Part shown: piece after piece, positions 11,540 through 26,877 of the stretch
Numbering within the stretch: the stretch's first letter is position 1
Layout: every line of letters begins with the position of its first letter
Assembly (NCBI GenBank): GCA_029379385.1
Contig: CM055606.1
Location: 19,183,142-19,247,141 of the forward strand
Reading direction: 5' to 3'
DNA: 64,000 nt
DNA from: Quillaja saponaria
Taxonomy: Eukaryota > Streptophyta > Magnoliopsida > Fabales > Quillajaceae
The notes under the pieces: generated by a model
The model's input: only the letters and a program-made list of their open reading frames with translations
Told to the model about the DNA's origin: nothing
Databases searched by the model: none
Position numbers and translations under genes: made by a program

Positions 11540-12714
11540 AACATGAACATAAATTAAATATGATAATGTTGAAAATCAACTTGAACATATATTGAATTTA
11601 TTCATACACTCATTTTTATGTAATAAAAAACTCCATATTAGATTTGATCATAATTTTCATATATAAAAAGCAGTTTTAAAACGTCAATCATAATTTTTGG
11701 GTGGGTTCAGGTGAATTTTTTTTTCCACTCGTATAACTAACTCGACCTTGGATAAAGATTTAAAAGTCATCCAACCTAAAATCGAGTTTAATCGAATTGT
11801 TGAATTTCGACCTAGTTCAACCTAGCCATACAGGGTTAGTCAGGTTTCTGAATTTTCTACGCACCCCTAATCCAAATTTATGACTGTGTAACCAGACGAG
11901 TGGAATATATTTGAAATAAATTTCAAAAAATTTATCAAGTTTTGAAGTTAGATAATATAAAATTACACTTGATTAAAAACTTAGGTGAATTGATTAGATC
12001 GGTCGGATTAGACTTTTCAACAACTGAATCTCATTGTAGAATAATCTAAATAATAAGGTAAAAATAAAATAAAAATCTAAGCTATATAATTTTTGAACTA
12101 AAATACAACATAAATTACAGTCTTTTTAGCATTACAAATTTAATATGAAAGTTAAAATAAGACAAATGTAATTTATGCCTAGTATAAATGTGTATAAATT
12201 CAAATAAATATAATAATATTTAAAATTAACACGAACATCGAATGGAGCAGTATACTTATTCTCATATATGTAAAAAATTTGAATTGAATTCGACCATATT
12301 TTTCTCATATAAAAATATTAGTTATAATTTTGGGTGGATTTGAGTGTTCTTGAGTTGATTTTTTATTATTCTCGTACGGTTGAAAGATAAAAAATTATCA
12401 AACTAAAACGTATAATTGAATCAGATTGTGAAATGTTGATAAATCCAGTTGTTAATCGTATTGTTGAACTGCACACCCAGACGAGATCCTAGAAGAACAA
12501 AGATTGTGCTGGTAGTACTTTCCCAAATTAAACGCATCACATCCCTGATAACTCTGTACTCACTATATCCATTCACGAACTAGCACGTCATGTATATGCC
12601 AAGTATTCCATGTAAGCGTGAAACACTAGATTCCACCTTTTCCCCTCCAAAACAATAAATAATTAAAGCCAGAGCGCGTGAGAAGCTAAAAAAGTAATTA
12701 CTTGTCAATTGTCA
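11540..12714 (+). repeat. Copy 1 of a 1.18-kb direct tandem repeat upstream of PRMT4
   Basis: This segment aligns over its whole length with 12715-13901. Matching landmarks are gataaagattTaaaagtcat at about 11750 and its partner at 12915, the module at 11980 and 13137, and a highly similar last 230 bp (12485-12714 and 13668-13901) containing cacgtcatgtatatgcca and ccaccttttcccctcc. The last 230 bp match far better than the rest, suggesting either selection or that the left parts belong to an older repeat family. No coding capacity is seen. Confidence 0.85.
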
Positions 12715-13901
12715 AGAACATAAATTAAAATTAAATATGATAATATTTAAAATCAACTTGAACAAGTATTAAATTTCTTCACACTTATTATTATATATTA
12801 AAAAATTTCATATTAGATTTGATCATAAAATAAAAAACAATTCTAAAACATAAGTGATAATTTCAGGTGGGTCGGGTCGAAATTTTTTTCACCCACATAA
12901 CTAACTCAACCTTGGATAAAGATTGAAAAGTCATCTAACCTAAAATCAAGTTTAATCGAATTGTCAAATTTTGGCCTAGTTTAGCCTGGCCAGACAGGTT
13001 AGTCAGGTTCTGAATTTTTTACACACCCCAAATCTAGATCTAGGATTTTGCAACCAGATAGGTGGATTAAATTTGAAATAAATCTCAAAAAGGTTATCCA
13101 AGTTTTGAAGTCAGATAATAGAAAACCCAATTAAAAACTTGGGTGAATTGATTAGGTTGGACGGATTAGACTTTTCAACGACTAAATCTCATTGTAGAAT
13201 AAACTAAATAATAAGGTAAAACAAAAATAAAATCTAAGCTATATAATTTTTGAACTAAAAAACATAGTAAATTATAGTCTTTTTAGCATTACAAATTTAA
13301 TAAAAAAGTTAAAATAAGACAAAAGTAATTTTTACCTAGTTTACATGTGTATAAATTCAAATGAAATAAAATAACATTAAAAATTAACATGTACATATAT
13401 GGAATGGATCCATACGCTTATTTTCATATAATTAAAGTTTATAAATTGAGTTTGATCATATTTTTTACATATAAAAAATATTTAAAAATATTAGTTATAA
13501 TTTTGGCTGGATTTGAGTATTCTCCAATTAATTTTTGATTATTCTCATAAAATTGAGATAAAAGATAAAAAATTAGCAAACTAAAATATATAATTTAATC
13601 AGATTGTGAAATTTCCGTAAATCCAGTTGTACGAATTAATCGTGTTGTTGAACTGCACACCCAGACGAGATCCTAGAAGAACATGATGATTGTGCTGATA
13701 GTACTTTCCCAAACTAAACGCATCCCATCCCTGATAACTCTGTACTCACTCTATCCATTCACGAACTAACACGTCATGTATATGCCAAGGATTCCACGTA
13801 AGCGTGAAACACTAGATTCCACCTTTTCCCCTCCAAAACAATAAATAATTAAAGCCAGAGCGCGTGGGAAGCAAAAAAAAGTAAGTACTTGTCAATTGTC
13901 A
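12715..13901 (+). repeat. Copy 2 of the 1.18-kb tandem repeat, adjoining the PRMT4 promoter
   Basis: Second copy, ending in gtcaattgtca at 13901, about 80 bp before the PRMT4 TATA box. Its last 230 bp are therefore the proximal promoter of PRMT4; the matching part of copy 1 is a displaced duplicate about 1.2 kb farther upstream. Differences between copies include small indels (aagattgtgctgg in copy 1 and atgatgattgtgctgat in copy 2). Confidence 0.85.
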
Positions 13902-13982
13902 TGGAGGTTGTTCTCCTCCACCACCGAAGTGTATCTCACTCTCTCACTAAATGGGAGCTGAAACATTGAAACCAGCGCACAC

Positions 13983-13988
13983 TATAAA
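13983..13988 (+). promoter_or_regulatory. TATA box of PRMT4
   Basis: TATAAA in actataaaagcag lies about 195 bp before the start codon. Transcription should start near 14012-14020, and the pyrimidine-rich 5' UTR follows at about 14020-14176. Confidence 0.6.
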
Positions 13989-14176
13989 AGCAGAAATCAT
14001 ACTACTCTAAGAGCACTCTCTCTTTGGCGGCTCTGAAAATTTCGAAGCTCTGCTACATATAGAAACCCTAAACTTCTTTTACTTTTTTATTTTTTATTTT
14101 TTGTACAAACTTATACATACACATACGATTTATATTTTTTGAAGTTTAGGGCTTCAGCTTGTTGGAGAAGACGGTA

Positions 14177-17100
14177 ATGGAGGATCCGATAGAGTTGAAG
14201 CACCGAGAGTTTGCTTTGGTATCTATTTCTGAGCTTTCTTCTCCTTCTTCTTCGTCTTCCTGTACTTCGCCGTCTCCGGCTACTGTTCGGTTCAGTGTCG
14301 ATGGTGGATTACCGGAGCTGCAATTTCATCAAGATTCTGAGAAGACGGAATTTCAGCTCAGTATCGATCTTCAAACTGTTCAGGTTCGCTCGCTTCTAAT
14401 TTTTTACATAAAATGTTTATTTAGCTTGAATTTTTACCTTTGTGGCTGGTTGCCGAGAAAGCGGAAGAAAAGCAAAATGAAGTGAGTAATCTAAGTTGAT
14501 GGAGCCAATGTTTTCATAGATGAAATGAAAATATTTTCTTCGTTCGATGTGAAATGTGTAATGAATCACAACTTCGATTATAATCTAATGATGTTTGTTT
14601 ATTCGTGGTGTTCAGCTATTCAAATTAGGCTCTGTTCGATCAGTTTGCATATCTGAAGGGTCCGATGTCACCGAAGAGGTACGAGCACATGCTTAACGGA
14701 GAAGTTCTAGTTTCTGTAGCTATTTTACATGGCGTGATTTTGTTTTGGTTGAAGATATCATCATTTTGTGTTGCCATATATATGCGGCTTTTAACAGTCT
14801 TACTTTTGAACCAGACGCCATTTGCGAAAGGAGTCACTATTCAGTTCAGAACTGAGGAGGAGAGTGAGGCCTTCCATTGTGCATTTCAGCAATGGAAGAA
14901 AGAAGTCAGTATTGAAGGTGGTGCTTGAGAAATCTGTACAACTTATTGTAGTGAAGGCAACTACTTTGTCATATCACGTGAAGTCATGCACTGGAGAATA
15001 CCTTTCCTTGTTTCCTAATATTTATCTGATTTTTTTAGAGGTGTGAATTTAAAAAAGAAAAATAAATAAAATAGAGAGACATGAGTTGTGAAACAGAGTT
15101 TTTTTAAGTACTCCATGTACTTATTTGTTAGTCCAATATAACTTTAGGGAGGATGAGTTTATTGATTATTAGATACATAAATTTGGAATAGTGTGTATCT
15201 AGTCATTTGATTCAAATATATTAGGCATTATCTGGTTAATTAAAAGAGATCTCTTCTTTCATCCTTTGGTTACAATTTGAATTGACACAGGTAGAATTTT
15301 AAAAGTGCGATTTGTTGACATGGTGCAATGATTGTAGTGTTATCCGAGCATTAATGAATTATATATGTACGGTAGAGTTTCCTTTATTAAAAAGGAATTG
15401 CACAGAAGTTATTCTGATCGCTGCCTCAAATTTTTTGACTGCATGATCACATCTTGTTGTGTAACCATAATCTCATTAATACCTAATTTTGTTGTTTCTC
15501 ATTCAGGAAAACACTTACCAAATGGAACAGTATCAGTTTCTAAAAGCAAATTTGATGATAAAATAGAGCCATCTTCTGCAAAAATGTATTTCCATTATTA
15601 TGGACAACTTCTGCATCAGCAAAATATGTTACAGGACTATGTGAGAACAGGTTATAACAGTAGCTTGTATACTGATGCTCCCTTTGATCTTTCATTATTT
15701 CAACCTTTAGTTGAGAAGCTCACAAGCTTGATTCTACATTGTACATTTAAATAACTAGATTTCATGTGATGGATGCATCATTATTTATTATCTTGTTTCA
15801 GGAACCTATTATGCTGCAGTTATTGAGAACTGTGCAGATTTTGCTGGTCGTGTAGTGGTTGATGTTGGCGCTGGTAGTGGTATTTTGTCGCTATTTGCAG
15901 CTCAGGTAACTTTTTACGTCAATGAACTAATTCCATTGCATTGTATATCATGATATTTTGTCTGAACTAAAATTTGTGTTGCCCCCAAACAAAGAAACCC
16001 CTTAGCTTTCATATTTGTCCTTGTTATCTACCCTCAGGCTGGTGCAAAACATGTTTATGCTGTGGAAGCATCTGAAATGACAAAATATGCACACAAGCTT
16101 ATTGCCGGGAACCCATCATTGGGTCAACGAATTACAGTGAGAATTGTTTTCTGTTTTCCTGCCAGCTTCATTATTCACGAGTCATCTCATTATTAAAGGC
16201 CCATGTCTTCTAATTTATAGGTAATTAAAGGTAAAGTTGAGGATGTTGAATTGCCTGAGAAAGCAGATATTCTGATCTCTGAGCCAATGGGTAAGATCAT
16301 ACAAGATTCAGTTGATCTGGAGAAAATTGCTGATGATTAGTTTATAACTCGTACATCTTTGTCATCAGCAGTTAGTTCTTGTTTTCAGTACATATAAACT
16401 TTAGGCATGTTCAACCACTCTTTAAATATTACTTGTTTGGCATTAAAATAGAAATGATGCTGAGAAGTGAGGGAATTATCCATAAATGTTGACATCTATA
16501 CTCTTTCATCCTCTTTGAATCAGGAAAGTTTGTTTTCATTGGTGTGCAGGCACCTTGTTAGTCAATGAAAGAATGCTGGAATCCTACGTCATTGCCAGAG
16601 ATCGTTTTCTCTCCCCTAATGGAAAAATGTTTCCTTCAATTGGAAGGTAAATATGAAGTGTGATCACCTTTCTGTTCTCGGGATTATTTGCATGTAACAG
16701 TGTTAATGTAATCATGGTAATATGATCCTACAAACTGAAGTGTGCAGTGGAGGCTGTCATATAAGGTGCCAATTGTTCTTGTATATTAACTTTGTGTTTC
16801 AGTTTTAGCTAATCTTTTTGCTGGGACCATCTGGCACAAATCTCAGTGAGCGCATTAAATTGTTGATCAAACGTTTTTTTAATTAGTGTCTGTGTATGTT
16901 AAATGGCTACCTTCTATTCTTGATCAGTGGGACCAATTGAGATTGTTCAAGTATAAATTCTTAGTTAGTGCATGCTTATGTGATTTGGATTACAAGTTAG
17001 GATATCACTGGTTTTATTATCTACAGTTTTTGCATTTTGAGTTTTTGACATACTATTAATAAATTATTTGTCTTATTATTTTGAACTGATTACTCATGTA

Positions 17101-20100
17101 GGATACATATGGCACCTTTCAGTGATGAATATTTATTTGTTGAAATTGCAAATAAGGTATGTAATTATGAGAAATTGCTGAACTGCCCTTTTGATAAAAT
17201 AATTTTCTGAAATTATAATATCTTTCAATTGTATACTTAAGAGCTATCATTTTCTTACATAGAATTTCTTATAAGAAAACAAGAAAGAGGTTTACCTTAG
17301 AATTGATGAATGATGACTACTTCTGGATTATAAAACCTGCCAGCAGTGAACAATACAGCTTGTCTGAATTTTCTATTATTGAGCTTTGTTGCCTTTTTAC
17401 CTCAAAAAATAGCATTTGTGATTTGGCTCACTAGTCTAATAGCATGGCTGCATGGGTGCCAAATTATACACGGTTCTCTAAAAGAAGGGAAGAAAAATGA
17501 AACAGGTGTGCTTTAATTATACTCGGTCGATGAACCATGGAAGTTACGTCATCTTGGTTCTCTCTTACCCAGGAGAAAAAAAGGAAAAAGAAAAGAAAAA
17601 GGAACAGAAACTCAGCCTAGGCTGTTTAGCAAATTCATTTTAGTAGGTAAAAATGAGATGATTTTGTGCCATAAGCTTTCCTAATTGTCAAGATGAATAT
17701 GCTTCTAGTTATGAGAATTAAACTCCTAATGCTTCATTACTATTTCTTATGTTGTTAGAGTAGGTAAACCCTGGATAATTTTGTATCATAATCTCTTCTA
17801 ATTGTCAGGATGAATGTGCCTCTAGTTATGAGAAGTTTACTCCTAATGCTTCATATTCTTACAACTTCTTAATGTTAATAGGCTATGTCCACACATGCTT
17901 GATTTCATTATTTATGCCATTTTAGCTATCATAGTCAAGTGTTCTTTTATTGTGTATTTTGACGCGATCATTTGGATATAACTAGTGTGGTTGATTATTT
18001 CTGCTCTCCATGTAGGCCCTCTTTTGGCAGCAACAAAACTATTATGGTGTTGATTTAACACCCTTATATGGGTCTGCATTCCAAGGATACTTTTCTCAGG
18101 TATAAATTTCGTAATAGCATATTTTTGGAGTATATATACTGGAAACAATCTTATTTCTGTTTCCTTCTAAGTTTCTAACAGTATTAGGATGAGTTCAATA
18201 CTTCAATCACGTGACAGTGTATTTGACTGGCGTATAGGGTGTTTCCATCTGTTTATAACATTTGCTGGCATCTGTCAAATTTTAAATTCTAAAGGCTATG
18301 TTTTATTATTATTACTATTTTACTTTACGTGCTTTTGGGACTTATATATATATATATTATTGAAACCCTGATACTACATTCATACAATTGTGTGCTCGTA
18401 TGAGTAAAGTTGGGACCTTAGGATATATTATTGTTATAAATTCATATGTTCCTAAAGCTTATACCGTGGTTGTCAGGCTAAGTATGTCCAAGTATCTTGA
18501 TGGACCTTACATTGTAGCTTGGGCTATTGCACTTGTTTTGGTTTTTTTTTTTTTGGTAAAGAAATCCAGATGTTTAATCATATTGAGGTGATTATTAACT
18601 AAAACCGGTCCTCTTGGGCCCGTTTTTATATGCACTGTCATGGTTTTAGTTAATGAAGGTAACAGGTTCACTAATTGGTCTGGTGAATAAAGGCCATTCT
18701 TGTAACCAAAAAAAGAATAAAGGCCATTCCATAAGCCCTTGGTCAGTTAAAGTGATATTCTTCTTTGCAACTATATAGAGAAATCTTTTTAATGAAAAAG
18801 CTCTACTAGCAATTTTATATAGTATTGGGGTTCAATGTTGTCCCCAGATCTGGGATATTATGATAATCACCCACTTCCATTAATACTGTTAATTGAATAA
18901 GGCTCAAATTGACCAAACTTTCGATCTGTTGACTCATTTTTCTACAATTATTATTTTTGGGTCCAGATGTGAGGTACTAAATGCTCCTTTTAACTGGTTA
19001 TGTGCTGAGCTTGCTTTTCTTCATGTAAAGCTGGGGTTTTTTTATAGGTAACATAAAGCTGGTTTTTTTATTTGTATTAGAAGGCAGTTAATGGTCCCAA
19101 AATATCTAGTAATAATTTTGGATGAATTAATTGAACCTTATCTATCGAATGCTTGGAATAGCATTACAGATTATGATATTTTAGTAACAAGAATCAGCCA
19201 CCTTTTATTACTAGACATACGCGTGTTTTTGGGCAGTTTGAAATATTTCATTGGTTGTGTTAAAATTCAATTGTGGTGATTGAATGGGACTTGATGATGA
19301 AATCTTTCCATTCTACTTGTTGTACAGCCTGTGGTGGATGCTTTTGATCCAAGATTATTGATGGCTCCTGCAATATGCCATGTGATAGACTTCAGCAAAA
19401 CAAAGGTATGAGTTATCTTTCTGGACAAGATAAAGTCCTTGCTAGCTTCTGAGTCTGACTTAAAAGGTTTTGTCATCTTAAGGTGGACAAAAATCTTAAC
19501 TTTGATTAGAGTATTGCAACTTCCATGAAGCAGAGCAAAGTCTTCATGTCAAAATTTTCATTTTAAAACCGCATACTCTGGTAAAGTGACCTATTAGTAA
19601 ACATCCATGTCATCTTATGGTTTTGATATATCACGCATGCCTTTATTCTCAACCTTGATTACTTATTGAATGTTTTTTTGGGAAGAGTGAAAACTTCTAA
19701 ACTTCTCCTATTATTCTTCCTGTTCTTTCCTGCTGCTTACATTCTTAACTTGTAATCTCATTCTGTAGGAAGAAAACTTGTATGAAATAGATATTCCTTT
19801 GAGATTTATATCCTCTATGGGTGCCAGAATACATGGGTTGGCGTGCTGGTTTGATGTACTGTTTAATGGAAGGTAATAATTTTTTTAAACCAGCAATATC
19901 ATCATTTCTCTTTTTTATGGATCTGCATCCATCCTTATCTCTTTACTGTTTCTGAGTTTTTTTTATTTTTAATCGCTTTTGACTTGCTTCAAATCTGTAG
20001 TACTGTTCAAAGGTGGCTTACCACTGCCCCTGGTGCACCAACAACCCACTGGTACCAATTACGTTGTGTTCTCTCTCAGCCAATTTATGTCATGGCGGGA

Positions 20101-20872
20101 CAAGAAATTACTGGCAGGCTCCATCTGATTGCCCATAATGCACAGAGTTATTCAATACATTTAACATTGTCAGGTTGGTTTTTATTTTTGTTAAATGTTT
20201 TTGTGTCGTTTATGTTTATATCATCCTTCTCCTGATCACAAGCTATTTTTCAATTTGGATTTAGCTAAAATGTGGGGCCCTGGTGCTGAACAAGGAGGGA
20301 TAATTCAAACATCATCATGCAAACTTGATCTAAAAGAACCATACTATAGGATGTCTCAGCCACAAGCCTATACATTAGCACAAGATCAGCAACAACAACC
20401 GCTAATAAACACACAGGTAATTCAACATACCATTTCTTTTCCCTTGACTACTGAGTACAAAAAGAACGAATTACTGAATCAAAACAACCTGGTATTTTGA
20501 GTGTTTAAAAATTGTTTCCTTTGTGTTTTTTGTTAAATGATGTTTCAATTGCATGATTTTTTTTTGCCTGGATATTAATCTCTTTTTCTCAGCCCATGTC
20601 ACTTTTAATCCATTATATGGTCCCGTGCACGGAGAAAAAATCTCCTAATGATACTTGTGCTTTATTCCCACCCCCATTTAAAAAAAATAAAATAAAAGAA
20701 TTAAAGAGATGAACAAGTTTGGTTAGCTTGAATGCTTTTGTTGTCACTGATAGAAGCAGCTTGCTCTTGACAGGACATACACATCCATTCTCAGGACTTA
20801 GAAGAATGTGATATAATGCAGCATCCATCTAATTCATGTATTCAGATCGAATCACTTTTACAAAATGTTTGA
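14177..20872 (+). CDS. PRMT4: Type I protein arginine methyltransferase, PRMT4/CARM1 class
   Basis: 15 exons: 14177-14383, 14616-14678, 14815-14917, 15507-15650, 15802-15905, 16038-16136, 16221-16290, 16550-16646, 17102-17156, 18016-18099, 19328-19405, 19769-19872, 20001-20173, 20265-20416, 20774-20872. All junctions are GT-AG and in phase, giving 543 residues (Arabidopsis PRMT4a/b about 530). The frame is open from a TTG at 14159, but the ATG at 14177 ([20 protein letters not shown]) is the start. An N-terminal PH-like domain (about 15-125) precedes the methyltransferase core: SAM-binding VDVGAGSG 192-199, double-E loop glutamates E261 and E270 (SEPMG...NERMLESY), and THW loop 418-420, followed by the beta-barrel. 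Role from the family: asymmetric dimethylation of histone H3 R17 and other proteins; the Arabidopsis pair acts redundantly in flowering control. Exon 3 has an alternative GT at 14905, but 14918 restores [15 protein letters not shown]. Confidence 0.95.
17641..17855 (+). repeat. Tandem duplication inside PRMT4 intron 9 (2 x about 98 bp)
   Basis: Copy 1 (17641-17738) and copy 2 (17758-17855) share tagtaggtaa/gagtaggtaa starts, a central tctagttatgagaa block and the end cctaatgcttcat, with scattered substitutions. It lies wholly in intron 9 and should not affect the protein. Confidence 0.75.
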
Positions 20873-22003
20873 ATTATTGTATTTTAAAAAAGGTTTTTGT
20901 TTGCAACATAAATCTGCCTTGATGCAGTAACATAAATCTACTTAGGGCTCATGCCCTGTATAATTATTAGCATTGTGAGCCTTGTGCTTGCAATTAGTTC
21001 ATTTAATTGTCGCTATGCAATGTTGTATGATTGTGTCAGTTTAAACCAGAAAAAAATTAAATTTTCATTGGAGGCAAACCTTACTATTGAGACTTGAGAG
21101 CCACCCGTCAAGGCATTATTTGAATCTGCTCTCCTGTTGGAGCTGATGATCCTGCGTAAAGGGTCATACAAAAAAAAAGGGAGTTTGAAATAAGAGTCGC
21201 CACAATAAACACGTACGAATCTATTAGGTGGATTTGCTGAATCTTAAAACAACAATCATCCTCTAAAAAGAGAAACGAAAAAATTGTTGTGTTGGCATAC
21301 ACTTGCTCTTATATATGCGTTCTTCAGTATTCTGAAGCACATCAATCTACAAGGGACAGAAAACTCAGTGCATTTGAAATAAACTAATTTTTTTTCCTAT
21401 TCTTCCTTTTCTTTAATGTTTTTCCCCTAGTAACTAATCCTTTTGAGCTTTGGACTTAAATAGTTCTTTGTATGACTCAAAATTGTAAAATCAACATTCA
21501 TTATTATTTTTCTTATACAAGTGCGGATTTAATATATTTTTGCTCTTAAGAAAATAGGAGATCTAGTCTAATGAAGAGAGAAATTTAAAGAATGTACTAT
21601 TTTTTTTATTTTATTTTTTCCAAACTTTGTTAGAACTTACATTTCTTCAACCTTTTTGGACTGACCTTGATTGTGGCCTGTGGCAAAGAAAAATCCACGG
21701 TAGTGATATTTGCTAGCTAGCTATCCCATAAGTGTTAATTTTTCGTTCAACCCAAAGCATACATATGGGTAAAATAAAGAATGATGTATCAAATACCTGG
21801 GCAGCTTCATATACTGTGGATCTAGAGTTAAATAGCAATTATCGCAGTCTGCCCATACTCCACAGCGATGCAGAAATTGAATATCTCACATGCTTTAGAA
21901 TTTACGTTTATGTCAGTCTGATGTATTCAATTATAAAATCATTTCTTTGGCAAATTCATAGATTAGAGATCATTGACACGGATTGAGTGAGAAAAAGAGG
22001 TAC
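20873..22003. other. PRMT4 3' UTR and spacer
   Basis: PRMT4 3' UTR followed by AT-rich spacer up to the isoleucyl-tRNA synthetase relic. No gene supported; the open frames here carry no family signature. Confidence 0.5.
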
Positions 22004-25061
<3,058 letters not shown>

Positions 25062-25652
25062 TGCTTTGCATGGTTTGAAAATGGAAGAGTTCAAAGTGAA
25101 AGATTTGAAAGCCTCCCTTCAGTTGCAGAACTACCAGCAACTCCATCTTTTTAGAGCGAGGGAAAAACAAAAAAAGAAAATGATACAAAGGCTGTGATTT
25201 TGAAAAAGATATAAATGTAAATTAAGTGCGCTCGTCAAGTATTGACCCGACCCGACTTGTGATTGTAAATTATAGACAAACCGCCGAATCTCCGTTGGGA
25301 AACAGTTAATTTTTATTCTTACTCTTCACTCATGCGGTAATTTCAGTTTTTTGTAAATTTGAGATAATAAATATTGGGAATTTTTTTTGATAGAGTTTAT
25401 ATCTGTAAATGTAATGCACTGTGTTTGACACTAGGTTCAATAAGAAATACATTAAAATAGTGACTATTGACTCGTTTTGCCCATGAAATCGTCACAATAA
25501 AGCCAATTCACTTGGCAACGCAGCTTCATCATGAAATGTAAAAGCCTTTATCATTTTAAAACCGAATTATTACAAATTAAACATTATCCATAAAAATAAT
25601 ATTTAGTTCTCAGTGAAGTTCTATAAGTTTAGGCCTTCAGTATGTCTACACT
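25062..25652. other. Spacer between two gene relics
   Basis: About 0.6 kb of AT-rich sequence. The part just right of 25061 may be the former 5' UTR and promoter of the isoleucyl-tRNA synthetase relic. No coding sequence is seen. Confidence 0.45.
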
Positions 25653-26877
25653 CTATGGTACAATAATCTTCACAACTTCTAGAGCATGAACTGGTGGTAA
25701 ATTAGAGTGACAGAAGCTCTGCCATGCCTCCAGCTTCTGTTCATCATTCTTTGTAGGCAGGGGTGGACCCACCGAAATCACAGTACTTCTCGCTGCATCC
25801 CTTGCCTCAGGAAGTCTATCATTCAGCAAATCTGCAGCCATCTGAACCAACTTCGCCAACCCAAACTCCTCCATTTCTTCAATTGCCTGCTACCCTATAC
25901 AAATACCTTAGGAATGTGCATAATGTACCACAAGAGTATGTGTGGTAGTTCAGGAGTGTAGCAATTTTACCATCTTAGAGACGCACTTTGACGCAGAAAC
26001 AGCACTCTTAGCTCTGACTCTAAGGTTGGCATGGCTAAGGTATACCCAGCAGTTTATGGATAAGAGGCAGAGGGGCTAAGGAACTTTACCATTGAGGTCA
26101 GTGCTCTGTCTGCTGCTTCGCACACGAACTTTTGTCTTGGGATGCTTTTGATTGTGAGATCAAAATACCAGAATCACCACAACCTAAGCATAATCAGAAC
26201 AGAAATAGAAAGAAAAATTTTAAAAAATGAAATTGGGTCCTTACCAAATTAACAAATGCATCAGAGATGGAAGGCTCCAGCAACTTATCACCAAAGGCAT
26301 GAAAATATCATTAGAAGTCTTGCATAAAGCACTTCTAGGATTCTTCATTGCCTTCACCAACACCAATATGATCTTGTCCCTGCGCGCCCATCATATATTT
26401 TTATCAAATACTGTAAAACCCAGAAATTTTTAAGAAATTTAAGATGGAAAGAACTAATACAACTATATAGGAGTGGAATGGTGCGAATCGCCTAACACTG
26501 TTCAGTGAATCACAAACATTGGTGCAATCCTTTGAATATAACCCTTCAATTAAGGTCTGGATCTTTCGTAGAACCAAGTCAGTTAATTTCAAATTAGGAA
26601 AAAACGAGTAAATTAACATATGGGTCTCTTCCAAACAAACATAAAATTGATTCAGAAACAGGGACTTACTTGAATCTTCGATTCAGGATCTGATATGGGT
26701 TTTAAGTTATCAGAAGTGATGTAATCCACAGTGGCCTCCCAGAAGGTGGCAGTGGCGCCTTGTTCCCATCATTTACACCACAATCAGATTGGTTTGGATT
26801 GGAATAGCGACTTTTGATATCTTTTTGATCCTTTCTGGTGTTGTTGGAAGAGCATTGTCAATGGGCCTGAGTGCCAT
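25653..26877 (-). pseudogene. Relic of a plant ARM/HEAT (TOG/CLASP-N-like) protein gene
   Basis: The start at 26877 reads MALRPIDNALPTTPERIKKI, then SKVAIPIQT, before a 1-base shift into a TAA. Farther on, other frames read DYITSDNLKPISDPESKIQ up to a gtaagt donor at 26669. Exon 2 (26556-26245) reads TLIEGLYSKDCTNVCDSLNS, then VRRFAPFHS, and after more shifts VLVKAMKNPRSALCK and AFGDKLLEPSISDAFVNL. The last part (about 26188-25653) holds KFVCEAADRALTSMV, SHANLRVRAKSAVSASKCVS and finally EEFGLAKLVQMAADLLNDRL, PEARDAA. These blocks match a plant-specific ARM-repeat protein family with a TOG/CLASP-N-like fold that I recognise by sequence but cannot tie to a proven function. At least four frameshifts plus stops rule out a full product; only the last 73 codons remain open (25874-25653). 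Introns are retained. Confidence 0.85.

Noticed and set aside
11540..13901. The paired 1.18-kb copies as LTRs of a retrotransposon.
   Set aside because: The copies are directly adjacent with no internal domain, primer-binding site or polypurine tract between them, and they contain the host gene promoter, so tandem duplication is the simpler reading.
25653..25874. A 73-codon minus-strand open frame as a small intact gene.
   Set aside because: It is the tail of the frameshifted ARM-repeat relic; the upstream blocks of the same protein continue in other frames.
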